From the NCBI GenBank assembly GCA_018712945.1, contig DVFZ01000103.1, positions 28,652 through 92,651 of the forward strand: 64,000 nt of DNA, written 5' to 3'. Origin of the DNA: Candidatus Pullichristensenella stercorigallinarum (GTDB lineage Bacteria; Bacillota; Clostridia; Christensenellales; Aristaeellaceae). Numbering within the stretch: the first letter of the stretch is position 1; each line of letters opens with the position of its first letter. The translations under genes and the position numbers were made by a program. Of the stretch, positions 1-7,103 are shown piece by piece. The notes under the pieces were generated by a model. The model had not been told where the DNA came from and did no database searches. It was given only the letters and a program-made list of their open reading frames with translations.

Positions 1-193
1 TCGGGTTTTCGGCAAGCACTTCCAGCGCGGGGATTTCCCGCGGCCGCAGCGGCGCGCCGTAGGTGAGCATCTGTGCGGCCACCGGCTTGAAGTCGCGGCG
101 CGCACCTTGGCCGTCCAGGTAAGAAACCGCTCCCTCGCACTCGCCGACCTTGCGGAAAAGCGCGTCGGGATTTTGAACATTGACAAATAACAC
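1..193 (-). CDS. Hypothetical protein, N-terminal part only (runs off left edge)
   Basis: A leftward reading frame opens at a GTG at 193-191 and stays open to the window edge, giving about 64 residues that start LFVNVQNPDALFRKV. The GTG is favoured because GGGAGGG lies 6 nt upstream; an in-frame ATG at 208-206 overlaps that Shine-Dalgarno sequence. I do not recognise the family. The gene is divergent from the AraC regulator at 323 and shares its 130-bp control region, so it may be the regulator's target. The missing C-terminus prevents a functional call. Confidence 0.6.
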   Translation of the reverse strand, partial: MLFVNVQNPDALFRKVGECEGAVSYLDGQGARRDFKPVAAQMLTYGAPLRPREIPALEVLAENP

Positions 194-212
194 ACAAATC
201 CCTCCCATGGCC

Positions 213-241
213 TTGTTTTGCATACCATCCTGTGGTACAAT
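213..241 (+). promoter_or_regulatory. Promoter of the first AraC regulator
   Basis: TTGTTT (213-218) and TACAAT (236-241) are separated by 17 bp and precede the gene at 323. The element is adjacent to the divergent promoter at 245-273, so one bound regulator could affect both directions. Confidence 0.4.
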
Positions 242-244
242 GGA

Positions 245-273
245 AGCATACCGCATATTTTTGCGGTAATCAA
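245..273 (-). promoter_or_regulatory. Promoter of the left-edge gene with an operator-like inverted repeat in its spacer
   Basis: On the minus strand a -35 TTGATT (268-273) and a -10 TATGCT (245-250) are 17 bp apart. A perfect 7-bp inverted repeat, TACCGCA and TGCGGTA with a 6-bp centre, occupies 249-268, almost exactly the spacer. This is a good position for a regulator to block or remodel polymerase binding. The adjacent AraC protein is the obvious candidate, but that is inference. Confidence 0.45.
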
Positions 274-322
274 CGAATATAGCGACGAATAAAGGTAAAA
301 TACAGACGAAAGGCGGCGGCAT

Positions 323-1216
323 ATGATTTACCACCCTTCGGAATTGGCTTTGGATGGGCGGCAGCAGGAAAAGCTGCTGGGCTACGATCCGGATTTCCCC
401 TATACCGCGCTGGATTGTGCGTTCGACCGCTATGTGGGCCGCTGCGTGGATTGGCACTGGCATGCGACGCTGGAGGTGAACGTCTGCGTCGAGGGCGTTC
501 TCAAAACCTCCACCCAGCGCGGTGAATACCTCGTCAGGCCGGGCGAGGGCATTCTGGTCAACGCCAATGTGTTGCACCGCAACGACGCCTTGGATGGCGC
601 GGCCGGTGTGCGCGTACACACGCATATATTTGACCGCGGCATGTTGGCCGCGTCGGAACGGGCCATGCGCCGTTATGTGCTGCCGGTGGCAGAATGCGTG
701 CAGATTGACGTGTTGCCGCTCTCGCGCGCGGACGCGGCGCAGCGTGCCATACTCGATTTGCACGCGCGCGCATTCGCTGCCGCTGGAGAGGAGGCGCCGG
801 GATATGAGCTGGAGATCTGCGCCCTGCTCACGCAGGCATGGCGAGGCATATACGCCTTGGCGCAGCCTATGCTCGACGCGCGGCGCGGCGTTTTCAGGCC
901 GGAAAACATACGCCTGAAGCAGATGCTGGCCTATATTTACGAGCACTATGCCGAGGACATTTCCCCTGCGGAAATTGCGGCGGCGGCGGGCGTATGCGAG
1001 CGCGAATGCTTCCGCTGCTTCAAACAGGAATTGGGCACCACGCCGCTTTCCAGCCTCACGGACTATCGCCTGCGCAGGGCGGCGGCGCTTCTGCGCGAAA
1101 CAAACCTGTCCGTTACCGAAATCGCTACCGCCTGTGGCTTTGCCACCGCCAGCTATTTTGGCAAGGTCTTTCGCCGCCGCATGAACCTTTCACCGCTTCA
1201 GTATCGCCGGGGTTAA
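323..1216 (+). CDS. AraC-family transcriptional regulator with cupin sensor domain
   Basis: This 297-residue protein has the usual AraC layout. The N-terminal half (about 35-110) has a cupin-like WHWH segment typical of sugar-sensing AraC proteins. The C-terminal 100 residues hold two helix-turn-helix motifs, ending in the family hallmark of a CGFATASYFGKVFRR-type second helix followed by SPLQYRR. It should bind a small ligand and act on nearby promoters. It is divergent from the gene at the left edge and is followed by a second AraC regulator only distantly similar to it. The start is preceded by AAAGGCGG. Ligand and targets cannot be read from the sequence. Confidence 0.85.
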   Translation: MIYHPSELALDGRQQEKLLGYDPDFPYTALDCAFDRYVGRCVDWHWHATLEVNVCVEGVLKTSTQRGEYLVRPGEGILVNANVLHRNDALDGAAGVRVHTHIFDRGMLAASERAMRRYVLPVAECVQIDVLPLSRADAAQRAILDLHARAFAAAGEEAPGYELEICALLTQAWRGIYALAQPMLDARRGVFRPENIRLKQMLAYIYEHYAEDISPAEIAAAAGVCERECFRCFKQELGTTPLSSLTDYRLRRAAALLRETNLSVTEIATACGFATASYFGKVFRRRMNLSPLQYRRG

Positions 1217-1235
1217 GAGCAGCGTATTTTTTAGC

Positions 1236-1264
1236 TTGCCGTTTTTGCACATATGTGATAAAAT
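1236..1264 (+). promoter_or_regulatory. Promoter of the second AraC regulator
   Basis: TTGCCG (1236-1241) and TAAAAT (1259-1264) are 17 bp apart in the AT-rich gap after the first AraC gene. A second possible -35, TTGACA, lies near 1308 but has no good partner -10. Confidence 0.35.
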
Positions 1265-1374
1265 AGGAATATAGCGATTATTTTTCAAGAATACTTGGGA
1301 ATATATTGACAAAAAAAGGAAAATACCGACTGGATAGCAAAAATCGTAGGCAAAGTACCAATGGAGGCAGACCC

Positions 1375-2280
1375 ATGCAGGCTTTTGTGGAAGTGATGAG
1401 CGACGGTTCGGAGCATGTTTTGTACAATCGTCCCGGCTTTGCGGTGTTCACACGCCGGGAGCGGATGTCCGCCTTTTCCAAAGGGCGCGTCCTCTGCCAC
1501 TGGCATGAAGATTTGGAATTCCTGGCCGTGCGCCAGGGCCGCATGCGCTATTCCGTCAACGGCGAATTCTTTGAAATCGGGGAAGGGGAGGGCCTGTTCA
1601 TCAATTCCTGCCATATGCACAGTTTTGAATGCCTGCGGGGCGCGGACTGCGCGTTTTCCTCGCTGTTGGTGCATCCATCCGTGCTGGGGGCAAACGCTTA
1701 TCTGCGGGAAAACTTTGTCCGTCCGCTTTCGCGCAACGATGCCATTGCCTGTTTGACGTTGAATGCCGCCACGGGCTGGCAGGAGACGATTCTGCGCGAC
1801 GTATGCGCGGCCTGCGAGATCATGGAGGGCGACGACCCCGCGGCCGAGCTTTCCGTGATGAGCCTGGCCTTTGAAGCCGCCGCCCTGCTCACGCGCCATA
1901 TGCCCGCCCCCGGCCCTTTGGCCATGGCGACGGACCGGCGTTCGCTGGCCCTGCGGCAAATGCTCGGCTTTGTGCAGCGGCACTATTCGGAAAAGATAGC
2001 CATTGGCGATATTGCCGCCGCCGGAGGGCTTTCGGTCAGCGCCTGCTGCGACATTTTTCGCCGGCATACCGGCCAGACGCCCGGAGGCTACCTCACCCGT
2101 TACCGCCTGCAAAAAGGCATGGAGCAGCTGCAAAACCCCAACCTGTCGGTGGCGGAGGTAGCGCGCTGCGTGGGCTTTGCCAGCGCCAGCTACTTTACAG
2201 AGTGCTTCAAGCGGTATTTGCACACCACGCCGTTGGCCTATCGCCGCGACGCCGGGGCAGAGCGGGCCGCTGGTCTTTGA
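1375..2280 (+). CDS. AraC-family transcriptional regulator
   Basis: The frame is open from 1306, but the start at 1375 is preferred because GGAGG sits about 8 nt upstream, giving MQAFVEVMSDG and 301 residues. Residues 30-110 form a cupin-like domain with CHWHEDLEFL, and the last 100 residues are a double helix-turn-helix domain ending FTECFKRYLHTTPLAYRR. The aldo/keto reductase-like gene begins 26 bp downstream on the same strand and is probably co-transcribed or controlled by it. The ligand is unknown. Confidence 0.85.
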   Translation: MQAFVEVMSDGSEHVLYNRPGFAVFTRRERMSAFSKGRVLCHWHEDLEFLAVRQGRMRYSVNGEFFEIGEGEGLFINSCHMHSFECLRGADCAFSSLLVHPSVLGANAYLRENFVRPLSRNDAIACLTLNAATGWQETILRDVCAACEIMEGDDPAAELSVMSLAFEAAALLTRHMPAPGPLAMATDRRSLALRQMLGFVQRHYSEKIAIGDIAAAGGLSVSACCDIFRRHTGQTPGGYLTRYRLQKGMEQLQNPNLSVAEVARCVGFASASYFTECFKRYLHTTPLAYRRDAGAERAAGL

Positions 2281-2306
2281 AAGAATTTTAAGAAGGGGGA
2301 AAGAGC

Positions 2307-3398
2307 ATGGAGTACAGAATACTGCCGCATGGTGGAGAGAAGATTGGCGTCATCGGCATGGGCACAAGCTCCCTGCACGAAGCCGGGGAGAACGCCGTAG
2401 CCGTGGTAGAGGCGGCGCTGGCAAAGGGCGTCAATTACATCGACCTTGCCGCCGCTGAAGGCGCTTCTCTGGAGGCCGTGGCCACGGCCCTGCGCGGCCG
2501 CCGCGGGGACGCGCTTTTACAGGTGCACTTCGGCGCGCTCTACGAAAACGGTACATACGGCTGGACGCGGGACCTTGAGGCGATCCGCCGCACTTTCCGC
2601 TGGGAGACGGAGACGCTCGGCCTGCAATACGCGGACATGGGATTTTTGCACTGCGTGGACGACCCGGACGATTTGGAAACCGTGCTCCATGGCGGCCTGC
2701 TGGACTACTTGCGCGCCCTCAAGGCCGACGGCCTGGTTCGCCATATCGGCTTTTCCTCGCATGACCCCCAAATCGCCCGCCGCATACTTGATACGGGCGA
2801 AATTGATATGTTCATGTTCAGCATCAACCCCGCTTACGACTACCAGAAGGGCGAATACGGCATTGGCGAGGTGGAAGGCCGCGCCGCCCTTTACCGGGAT
2901 TGCGAGCGCGCCGGGGTGGGCATTTCGGTGATGAAGCCCTTTGGCGGAGGACAGCTCCTAGACGCGGGTACATCGCCCTTCCAGCGGGCGCTGACAAAAA
3001 ACCAGTGCCTGCAATACGCCCTCGACCGCCCGGCGGTGATGACGGTGCTGCCCGGCGTGCGCAACATGGACGACCTGGAAAGCGTGCTTTCCTATCTGGA
3101 CGCATCCCGCGAGGAACGCGATTATTTCGTCATCGGCGAATTTACGCCGCAAAACGCCTGGGGCAACTGCGTCTATTGCAACCACTGCCAGCCCTGTCCG
3201 GCCAGTTTGAACGTAGGGCTTATCAACAAGTATTACGACCTGGCCCGCATTGGGGACGCGCTGGCGAAGGAACACTACCATAAATTGAACCTCCATGCGG
3301 GCGACTGCCTGCACTGCGGGCACTGCGAGCGGCGCTGCCCTTTCCACGTCAAGCAGATGGAGCGCATGGATGAGATTGCCGCCTATTTCGGCATGTAG
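2307..3398 (+). CDS. Aldo/keto reductase-fold protein with C-terminal 4Fe-4S domain
   Basis: The 363-residue product has a TIM-barrel aldo/keto reductase domain (about 1-270, with GFSSHDPQIARR and LPGVRNMDDLE) and a C-terminal ferredoxin-like region with two cysteine clusters, CVYCNHCQPCP and CLHCGHCERRCP, that should bind iron-sulfur clusters. The usual catalytic Tyr and Lys are not visible: the DTA..YG position reads DLAAAEG and the KFG position reads QVHFG. I recall clostridial relatives with this same altered active site, so it is probably a distinct subfamily with unknown chemistry. GGGGGAAAGAGC precedes the ATG. Confidence 0.8.
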   Translation: MEYRILPHGGEKIGVIGMGTSSLHEAGENAVAVVEAALAKGVNYIDLAAAEGASLEAVATALRGRRGDALLQVHFGALYENGTYGWTRDLEAIRRTFRWETETLGLQYADMGFLHCVDDPDDLETVLHGGLLDYLRALKADGLVRHIGFSSHDPQIARRILDTGEIDMFMFSINPAYDYQKGEYGIGEVEGRAALYRDCERAGVGISVMKPFGGGQLLDAGTSPFQRALTKNQCLQYALDRPAVMTVLPGVRNMDDLESVLSYLDASREERDYFVIGEFTPQNAWGNCVYCNHCQPCPASLNVGLINKYYDLARIGDALAKEHYHKLNLHAGDCLHCGHCERRCPFHVKQMERMDEIAAYFGM

Positions 3399-3451
3399 GT
3401 CAGGCGAAACCCGGCTGGACGCCGCGCCATGTTCCGTATACCAATTTCAAT

Positions 3452-3476
3452 GGCCGGAGGGGAACCCCCTCCGGCC
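3452..3476. terminator. Strong hairpin after the Fe-S reductase gene
   Basis: An 11-bp perfect stem, GGCCGGAGGGG with CCCCTCCGGCC, closes on a 3-nt loop. It has no T-run on the plus strand. A near-identical hairpin lies on the other side of the adjacent 200-bp repeat. Confidence 0.5.
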
Positions 3477-3477
3477 T

Positions 3478-3677
3478 CAGAGCGCTGACAAAGCCTGCAA
3501 ACGCAAAAATTGCCCTGATGAAAGAGAAATCAGGGGCAATTTTTGCTTCCTGCGTCAGCTGCACAAGCAGCCTGCGGTCACTTACGTCCATGTAAGCTCC
3601 CTTGCCTGCAAGTTTGCTTCCTTGTCTTGCGGGCTTTTGTATCCCTCTGGCAGTCTGTTGACTTTGTCAACATCCTG
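3478..3677. repeat. 200-bp dispersed repeat, copy 1
   Basis: This stretch is repeated at 22222-22421 in the same orientation with no indel and about 7 substitutions by my count. It contains a long stem (3503-3519 with 3529-3546), an outer stem AAGCCTGCAA with TTGCGGGCTT (the other copy reads TTGCAGGCTT, so pairing is kept as G-T or A-T), and small hairpins such as CTTAC...GTAAG. It lies between convergent genes, with GC-rich hairpins on both sides. It may be a structured RNA, a non-autonomous mobile element or a transcription barrier. It fills most of this otherwise gene-free gap. Confidence 0.8.
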
Positions 3678-3678
3678 T

Positions 3679-3702
3679 GGCCGGAGGGAAACCCCTCCGG
3701 CC
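3679..3702. terminator. Hairpin downstream of tetR, twin of the one at 3452
   Basis: A 10-bp stem, GGCCGGAGGG with CCCTCCGGCC, lies just beyond the stop codon of the leftward TetR gene. Its sequence nearly duplicates the hairpin on the far side of the 200-bp repeat. A T-rich stretch follows on the plus strand at about 3704-3715. Confidence 0.5.
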
Positions 3703-3706
3703 TTCG

Positions 3707-4312
3707 TTATTTTTCTTCGGGTCGGGCGACGCCAAAGACGATCATATTCCAAAGTTGCTCCGCTTCCTGTGGGGCAGGGTCGGCGCTGTAACCCGCCAAC
3801 AGTTCCCAAAACAGGGATTCAACGCTTTCAAAATAGCGTATGGCCTCTGCCGCGTCCAGACCCGGGCGCAGGGGAAGATGCGGAACTGTCCGCCGCAAAA
3901 ATGTCTGGTTGACCTCCTGCAAGGGGCGGCGCAATGTGCGAATGCGCTCGCGCAGGTGTTTTGGAGGATGCAGCAGCGCGTTTTCAAAGACATTTCTCTC
4001 CAGCGGCCGTGCGCGGAAAAAGTCCTCCCGGCAGAAGAAATAATCGCGGATGGAGCTGGCAACGCCCCGTTCGGCCGGCATTGCGAGTTTTTGCTCCAGA
4101 TACGCGCGCAAATCGCGGAACACGGATTCCACGCACAGTAAAAACAGCTCGTCCCGATTGGAAAAGTAATGATATAGAACGCCTTTGGAAAGATGATGGC
4201 GCGCGCAAAGGCTATCCATGGTTACATTTTCATAGCCGTTTGCCCCAAATTCCTCCATGGCCGCATTTAAGATTTCCCGTATGCGTCGTTCGCGGCGTTC
4301 TTCTTGCTTCAT
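3707..4312 (-). CDS. TetR/AcrR-family transcriptional regulator
   Basis: The 201-residue product has an N-terminal TetR domain (about 8-60) with AMEEFGANGYENVTMDSLCA and HHLSKGVLYHYFSNRDELF, the classic helix-turn-helix and following helix. The variable C-terminal domain should bind an inducer. Its ATG overlaps the stop of the upstream antiporter gene in an ATGA, so the two are translated together. Two palindromes in front of the antiporter (5570-5583 and 5603-5624) are the likely operators, implying autoregulation and inducible antiporter expression. Confidence 0.9.
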   Translation of the reverse strand: MKQEERRERRIREILNAAMEEFGANGYENVTMDSLCARHHLSKGVLYHYFSNRDELFLLCVESVFRDLRAYLEQKLAMPAERGVASSIRDYFFCREDFFRARPLERNVFENALLHPPKHLRERIRTLRRPLQEVNQTFLRRTVPHLPLRPGLDAAEAIRYFESVESLFWELLAGYSADPAPQEAEQLWNMIVFGVARPEEK

Positions 4313-5541
4313 GCATCCACCCGCTTATTGATTTCCCCAGCCCATTCAAATCCCTTCTTGGCGACGAATACGGCGATGATTTCATTAATGACTGCTGCAG
4401 CCGCGATGGTACCCTGAATGATCGAGGCGCACTCCGGGGCGGGCCCGCTCAATACGGATACGGCAATGCCGGTAAACACCAGCGAAACGCCCGAGTGCGG
4501 CAAAAGCGTAAAGCCCAGATAACGGCGCACAGTGTCTGGCGCGCCAGTCGCGCGCGCGCCAATATATGCGCCCGAGTATTTGCCAATGGCGCGGGAGACG
4601 ATGTATACCGCCGTATAAACGCCTGCCCCGAAGATGAGATGGTAATCCAGGGGCGCGCCCAGATTGAGGATGGCCACAATCAGCGCCAGGCCGATGACGG
4701 GGTTCATGACGTCCATGATGTCCGAAAGCTGTTCCTCGGAAATCATATTGGCAAATACCGTGGAGAAAGACATGCCAATCAGCATGAAATTGATCACCGG
4801 CATGGGCAGTACCGATTCGTTCAGATACATGCCGATCGCCCAGGAAAGGAGCAGCATGGCAACCATGACCGCGACCGAGGCCTTTTTCCCCTTGACCAGC
4901 CGCAGGAGCTTCCCGGTGATAAAACCGGTGATAATGCCCAGAAATACCGGCAGGAACACATAAAACAGCATTGCGAAGACGGAAATTCCCTGCGTGGAAA
5001 TGCCGGCGCTTACCAGGGCGATGACAGTAAAAAATACCGCCGCGCCCACCAGGTCGTCCAGCGCGGCCATGGGGATGAGCGTATTGGTCACCGGCCCGGC
5101 GGTTTTCATATCATTGACGATGGAAAGCGAGGGAGCGGGCGCCGTAGCCAATGCGATGCCGCCGAACATGAAGGCAAGGTACACCGGCACGCCGCTGAAA
5201 TAGAAGATTACCCCGAAAACAAGGCTGACCACCACAAATGTGCCCAGCGATTCGGTGATTGTGGTAACGACAATCTGCTTGCCCGCCTTTTTCATCGTTT
5301 TCCAGATCAGTTCCGTACCGATCATCAGGCCGAACGTGCATTCCAGAATATGCACCACGATGTTGAACCAACGGGCGTCCAGCATGGATTGGCTGATAAA
5401 TCCAAACGCATGCGGGCCAAGCACCATGCCCGTAATCAGCCATCCGAGAATTGAGGGCAAGCGGAGCTTCGCCACCAGCCGGCCGACCAGAAAGGCCGCC
5501 GCAATGGAAACCAGCAGTTTTAAAACGTCAAGGGCAATCAT
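4309..5541 (-). CDS. Cation/proton antiporter, CPA family (NhaP/Kef-like membrane protein)
   Basis: The protein has 410 residues from the ATG at 5541, which follows GGAGGGAG; the frame is open further upstream, but that part crosses the operator region. It is made almost entirely of hydrophobic helices, about 12-13, with the sodium/hydrogen exchanger features GRLVAKLRLPSILGWLITGM near the N-terminus and FGGIALATAPAPS in the middle. It should exchange monovalent cations for protons at the membrane. No cytoplasmic nucleotide-binding domain follows the membrane part. It is the first gene of a two-gene unit with tetR. The transported ion is not certain. Confidence 0.85.
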   Translation of the reverse strand: MIALDVLKLLVSIAAAFLVGRLVAKLRLPSILGWLITGMVLGPHAFGFISQSMLDARWFNIVVHILECTFGLMIGTELIWKTMKKAGKQIVVTTITESLGTFVVVSLVFGVIFYFSGVPVYLAFMFGGIALATAPAPSLSIVNDMKTAGPVTNTLIPMAALDDLVGAAVFFTVIALVSAGISTQGISVFAMLFYVFLPVFLGIITGFITGKLLRLVKGKKASVAVMVAMLLLSWAIGMYLNESVLPMPVINFMLIGMSFSTVFANMISEEQLSDIMDVMNPVIGLALIVAILNLGAPLDYHLIFGAGVYTAVYIVSRAIGKYSGAYIGARATGAPDTVRRYLGFTLLPHSGVSLVFTGIAVSVLSGPAPECASIIQGTIAAAAVINEIIAVFVAKKGFEWAGEINKRVDA

Positions 5542-5569
5542 CTGCAAATACTCCCTCCGGCAAAAATAT

Positions 5570-5583
5570 AGACGAATTCGTCT
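5570..5583. promoter_or_regulatory. TetR operator 1 (perfect 14-bp palindrome)
   Basis: AGACGAATTCGTCT is perfectly palindromic. It lies between the likely -10 of the antiporter-tetR unit (TATACT or TATAAG near 5591-5600 on the minus strand) and the ribosome binding site, a place where a bound TetR dimer would block transcription. Confidence 0.6.
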
Positions 5584-5602
5584 GTTTCTTATAGTATAAA
5601 AA

Positions 5603-5624
5603 ATATAGACGAATCCGTCTATAT
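5603..5624. promoter_or_regulatory. TetR operator 2
   Basis: Two 9-bp arms, ATATAGACG and CGTCTATAT, flank AATC. The core AGACGAA..CGTCT matches operator 1 except for one base. The site overlaps the -35 region of the same leftward promoter. Centres of the two sites are about 37 bp apart. Confidence 0.6.
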
Positions 5625-5657
5625 TTTTGCAGTAAATATTTCGTTTCATTTTAAAAA

Positions 5658-5682
5658 TTCCTTCCGCAATGTGCGGAAGGAA
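5658..5682 (-). terminator. Terminator of the HTH-PHP-HD operon
   Basis: An 11-bp perfect stem, TTCCTTCCGCA with TGCGGAAGGAA and a 3-nt loop, is followed on the minus strand by five T residues. It lies about 40 bp after the stop of the HD gene and insulates the antiporter promoter. Confidence 0.75.
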
Positions 5683-5719
5683 CGCTGAAAAGTATGGCAG
5701 CCCTAGATGGCCTCGCGGG

Positions 5720-6379
5720 TCACAAAAGCGTGATATCGTTGATGAGCAATTTGAACTTCAGCCCCAAAAATTCCGCCGCCCGGCGGCAGAGAAGCATGCG
5801 GGTGAGGAAAATTTCAAAGTAGTCCATTACCGCGCAGATGCCGGTATCAATGGTCAACTGCAATGTCACCGAATCGCGGCGGGGGCCGATGACAAGCGAA
5901 GAGGACTCCACCGCGTAATTGACGCGGTCGTGGATATCCCCGGCGTTCACAGCCCGCGGGCGCACGCGGCTGCGGCGCACATCGCCTTTGTCGGCGAGGA
6001 TGAGGGCGGCGGCAATTTCGTTGACCGGCGCGCCAGTGCCCTCGTCGTGGTTGCCGATGGCGGAAACGACCTTGGCGATTTCCTCGGCGGGCATGCCCAG
6101 GTTGTCGAGAATGCGGAAGGCCATCACCGCGCCGGTGAGGGCATGTTCATGGCGATTGACGGCGTTGCCGATATCGTGCATGTAACCGGCAATTTTGGCA
6201 AGCTCCCGGGTGCGCTCGGAATAGCCCAGCGTTTCCAAAATATCCGCGGCTTGCACAGCGGCGCGGGTGACGTGGGCAAAGGAGTGCTCTGTGTAGCCGA
6301 TGGCGTCCATCACCTTGTCCGCGGCGCGGATATAGGCGTTGATTTCCTCGTTGTTTTTGATGTCCTCAAATGTTATCAT
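5720..6379 (-). CDS. HD-domain phosphohydrolase
   Basis: The 219-residue protein carries an HD metal site: His36 (HSFAHV), His68-Asp69 (YMHDIGN) and conserved histidines near 77-79 (NRHEHA), with GNHDEG further on. HD proteins of this kind hydrolyse phosphate bonds in nucleotides or cyclic nucleotides. The C-terminal part from about 150 has no domain I can name. It is the last of three genes after a regulator and a PHP phosphoesterase, suggesting a shared phosphorylated substrate. The substrate is unknown. Confidence 0.8.
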   Translation of the reverse strand: MITFEDIKNNEEINAYIRAADKVMDAIGYTEHSFAHVTRAAVQAADILETLGYSERTRELAKIAGYMHDIGNAVNRHEHALTGAVMAFRILDNLGMPAEEIAKVVSAIGNHDEGTGAPVNEIAAALILADKGDVRRSRVRPRAVNAGDIHDRVNYAVESSSLVIGPRRDSVTLQLTIDTGICAVMDYFEIFLTRMLLCRRAAEFLGLKFKLLINDITLL

Positions 6380-6400
6380 AAACTGGCCTTTCTCCTGGCG

Positions 6401-7102
6401 CTAACACGCGCCGCCTTTGATGTATGTAAATAGCGATGCCACGCTCTTCTCGGAAACCTCATAGGAGATTTCCCGCTCCAACATGTTTTCCAGATAGTGC
6501 GCGTCGCTGGAGTTGAGAACGCGCAGACGGGAAACGTCCGCCTGGCAGGGAAGCTCCCGCCACACCTCCACAGCGGCCACCTCCAATCCCGGCGGCAGAA
6601 AACCAAGCACATTGAGCAGGCCGTTGTTGCCGCGGTTGATGTGCGCGGGCACCGCGGCGCCGCCGCGCGCGTTGATGCGCTCTACCAGTTCGTCCAGCGA
6701 CAGGGATAGCGCGCTGAGCAGCAAAAGCTCCTCTGTGCCCACCTGCTCGTCGTCTTCGTTGAGCACCTGCTGCGCTCCGAACAGGTCGGGCCGGTTGGGA
6801 ATGGGCGGCAGAAAGGCGTGGATTTCCTCGGAAAAATCCACCGCCGCTTCCACGGTGGGAAAATACGAGAGCAAATGCGCTTCCTCGGCGGTGGTGATTT
6901 CCATCGCCGGTAAAAGCATGACGCCCATGGCCGCGCAGGTCTTGGCCAGCGCCGGCAGGTTGCGGGCGGAATTGTGGTCGGCCACGGCGATTGCGTCCAG
7001 CCCCTTGAGCATCGCCATGCCCGCGATGTTGTTCGGCGTCATCAGCTCGTCGCCGCAGGGCGACAGGCAGGAGTGGATGTGCAAATCGCAGTAAAGCCGC
7101 AT
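6401..7102 (-). CDS. PHP-domain metal-dependent phosphoesterase
   Basis: The 233-residue protein begins MRLYCDLHIHSCLSP, the first PHP metal-binding motif, and contains AIADHN-type (VADHNSARN) and AMEIT motifs of the TrpH-like branch, plus NSSDAH near the C-terminus. Relatives cleave phosphate from nucleotides or phosphorylated amino acids. It starts a couple of bases after the stop of the HTH regulator and is followed 21 bp later by the HD hydrolase. TrpH-like proteins in Clostridia often sit in redox or signalling clusters, but no such partner is seen here. Confidence 0.85.
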   Translation of the reverse strand: MRLYCDLHIHSCLSPCGDELMTPNNIAGMAMLKGLDAIAVADHNSARNLPALAKTCAAMGVMLLPAMEITTAEEAHLLSYFPTVEAAVDFSEEIHAFLPPIPNRPDLFGAQQVLNEDDEQVGTEELLLLSALSLSLDELVERINARGGAAVPAHINRGNNGLLNVLGFLPPGLEVAAVEVWRELPCQADVSRLRVLNSSDAHYLENMLEREISYEVSEKSVASLFTYIKGGAC

Positions 7103-7103
7103 G

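Noticed and set aside
3478..3677. A reading frame conserved between both repeat copies (DVSDRRL.VQLTQEAKIAPD)
   Set aside because: The copies have no indels, so any frame would be shared; the substitutions in it change residues and there is no ribosome binding site. RNA or DNA structure is the better explanation.
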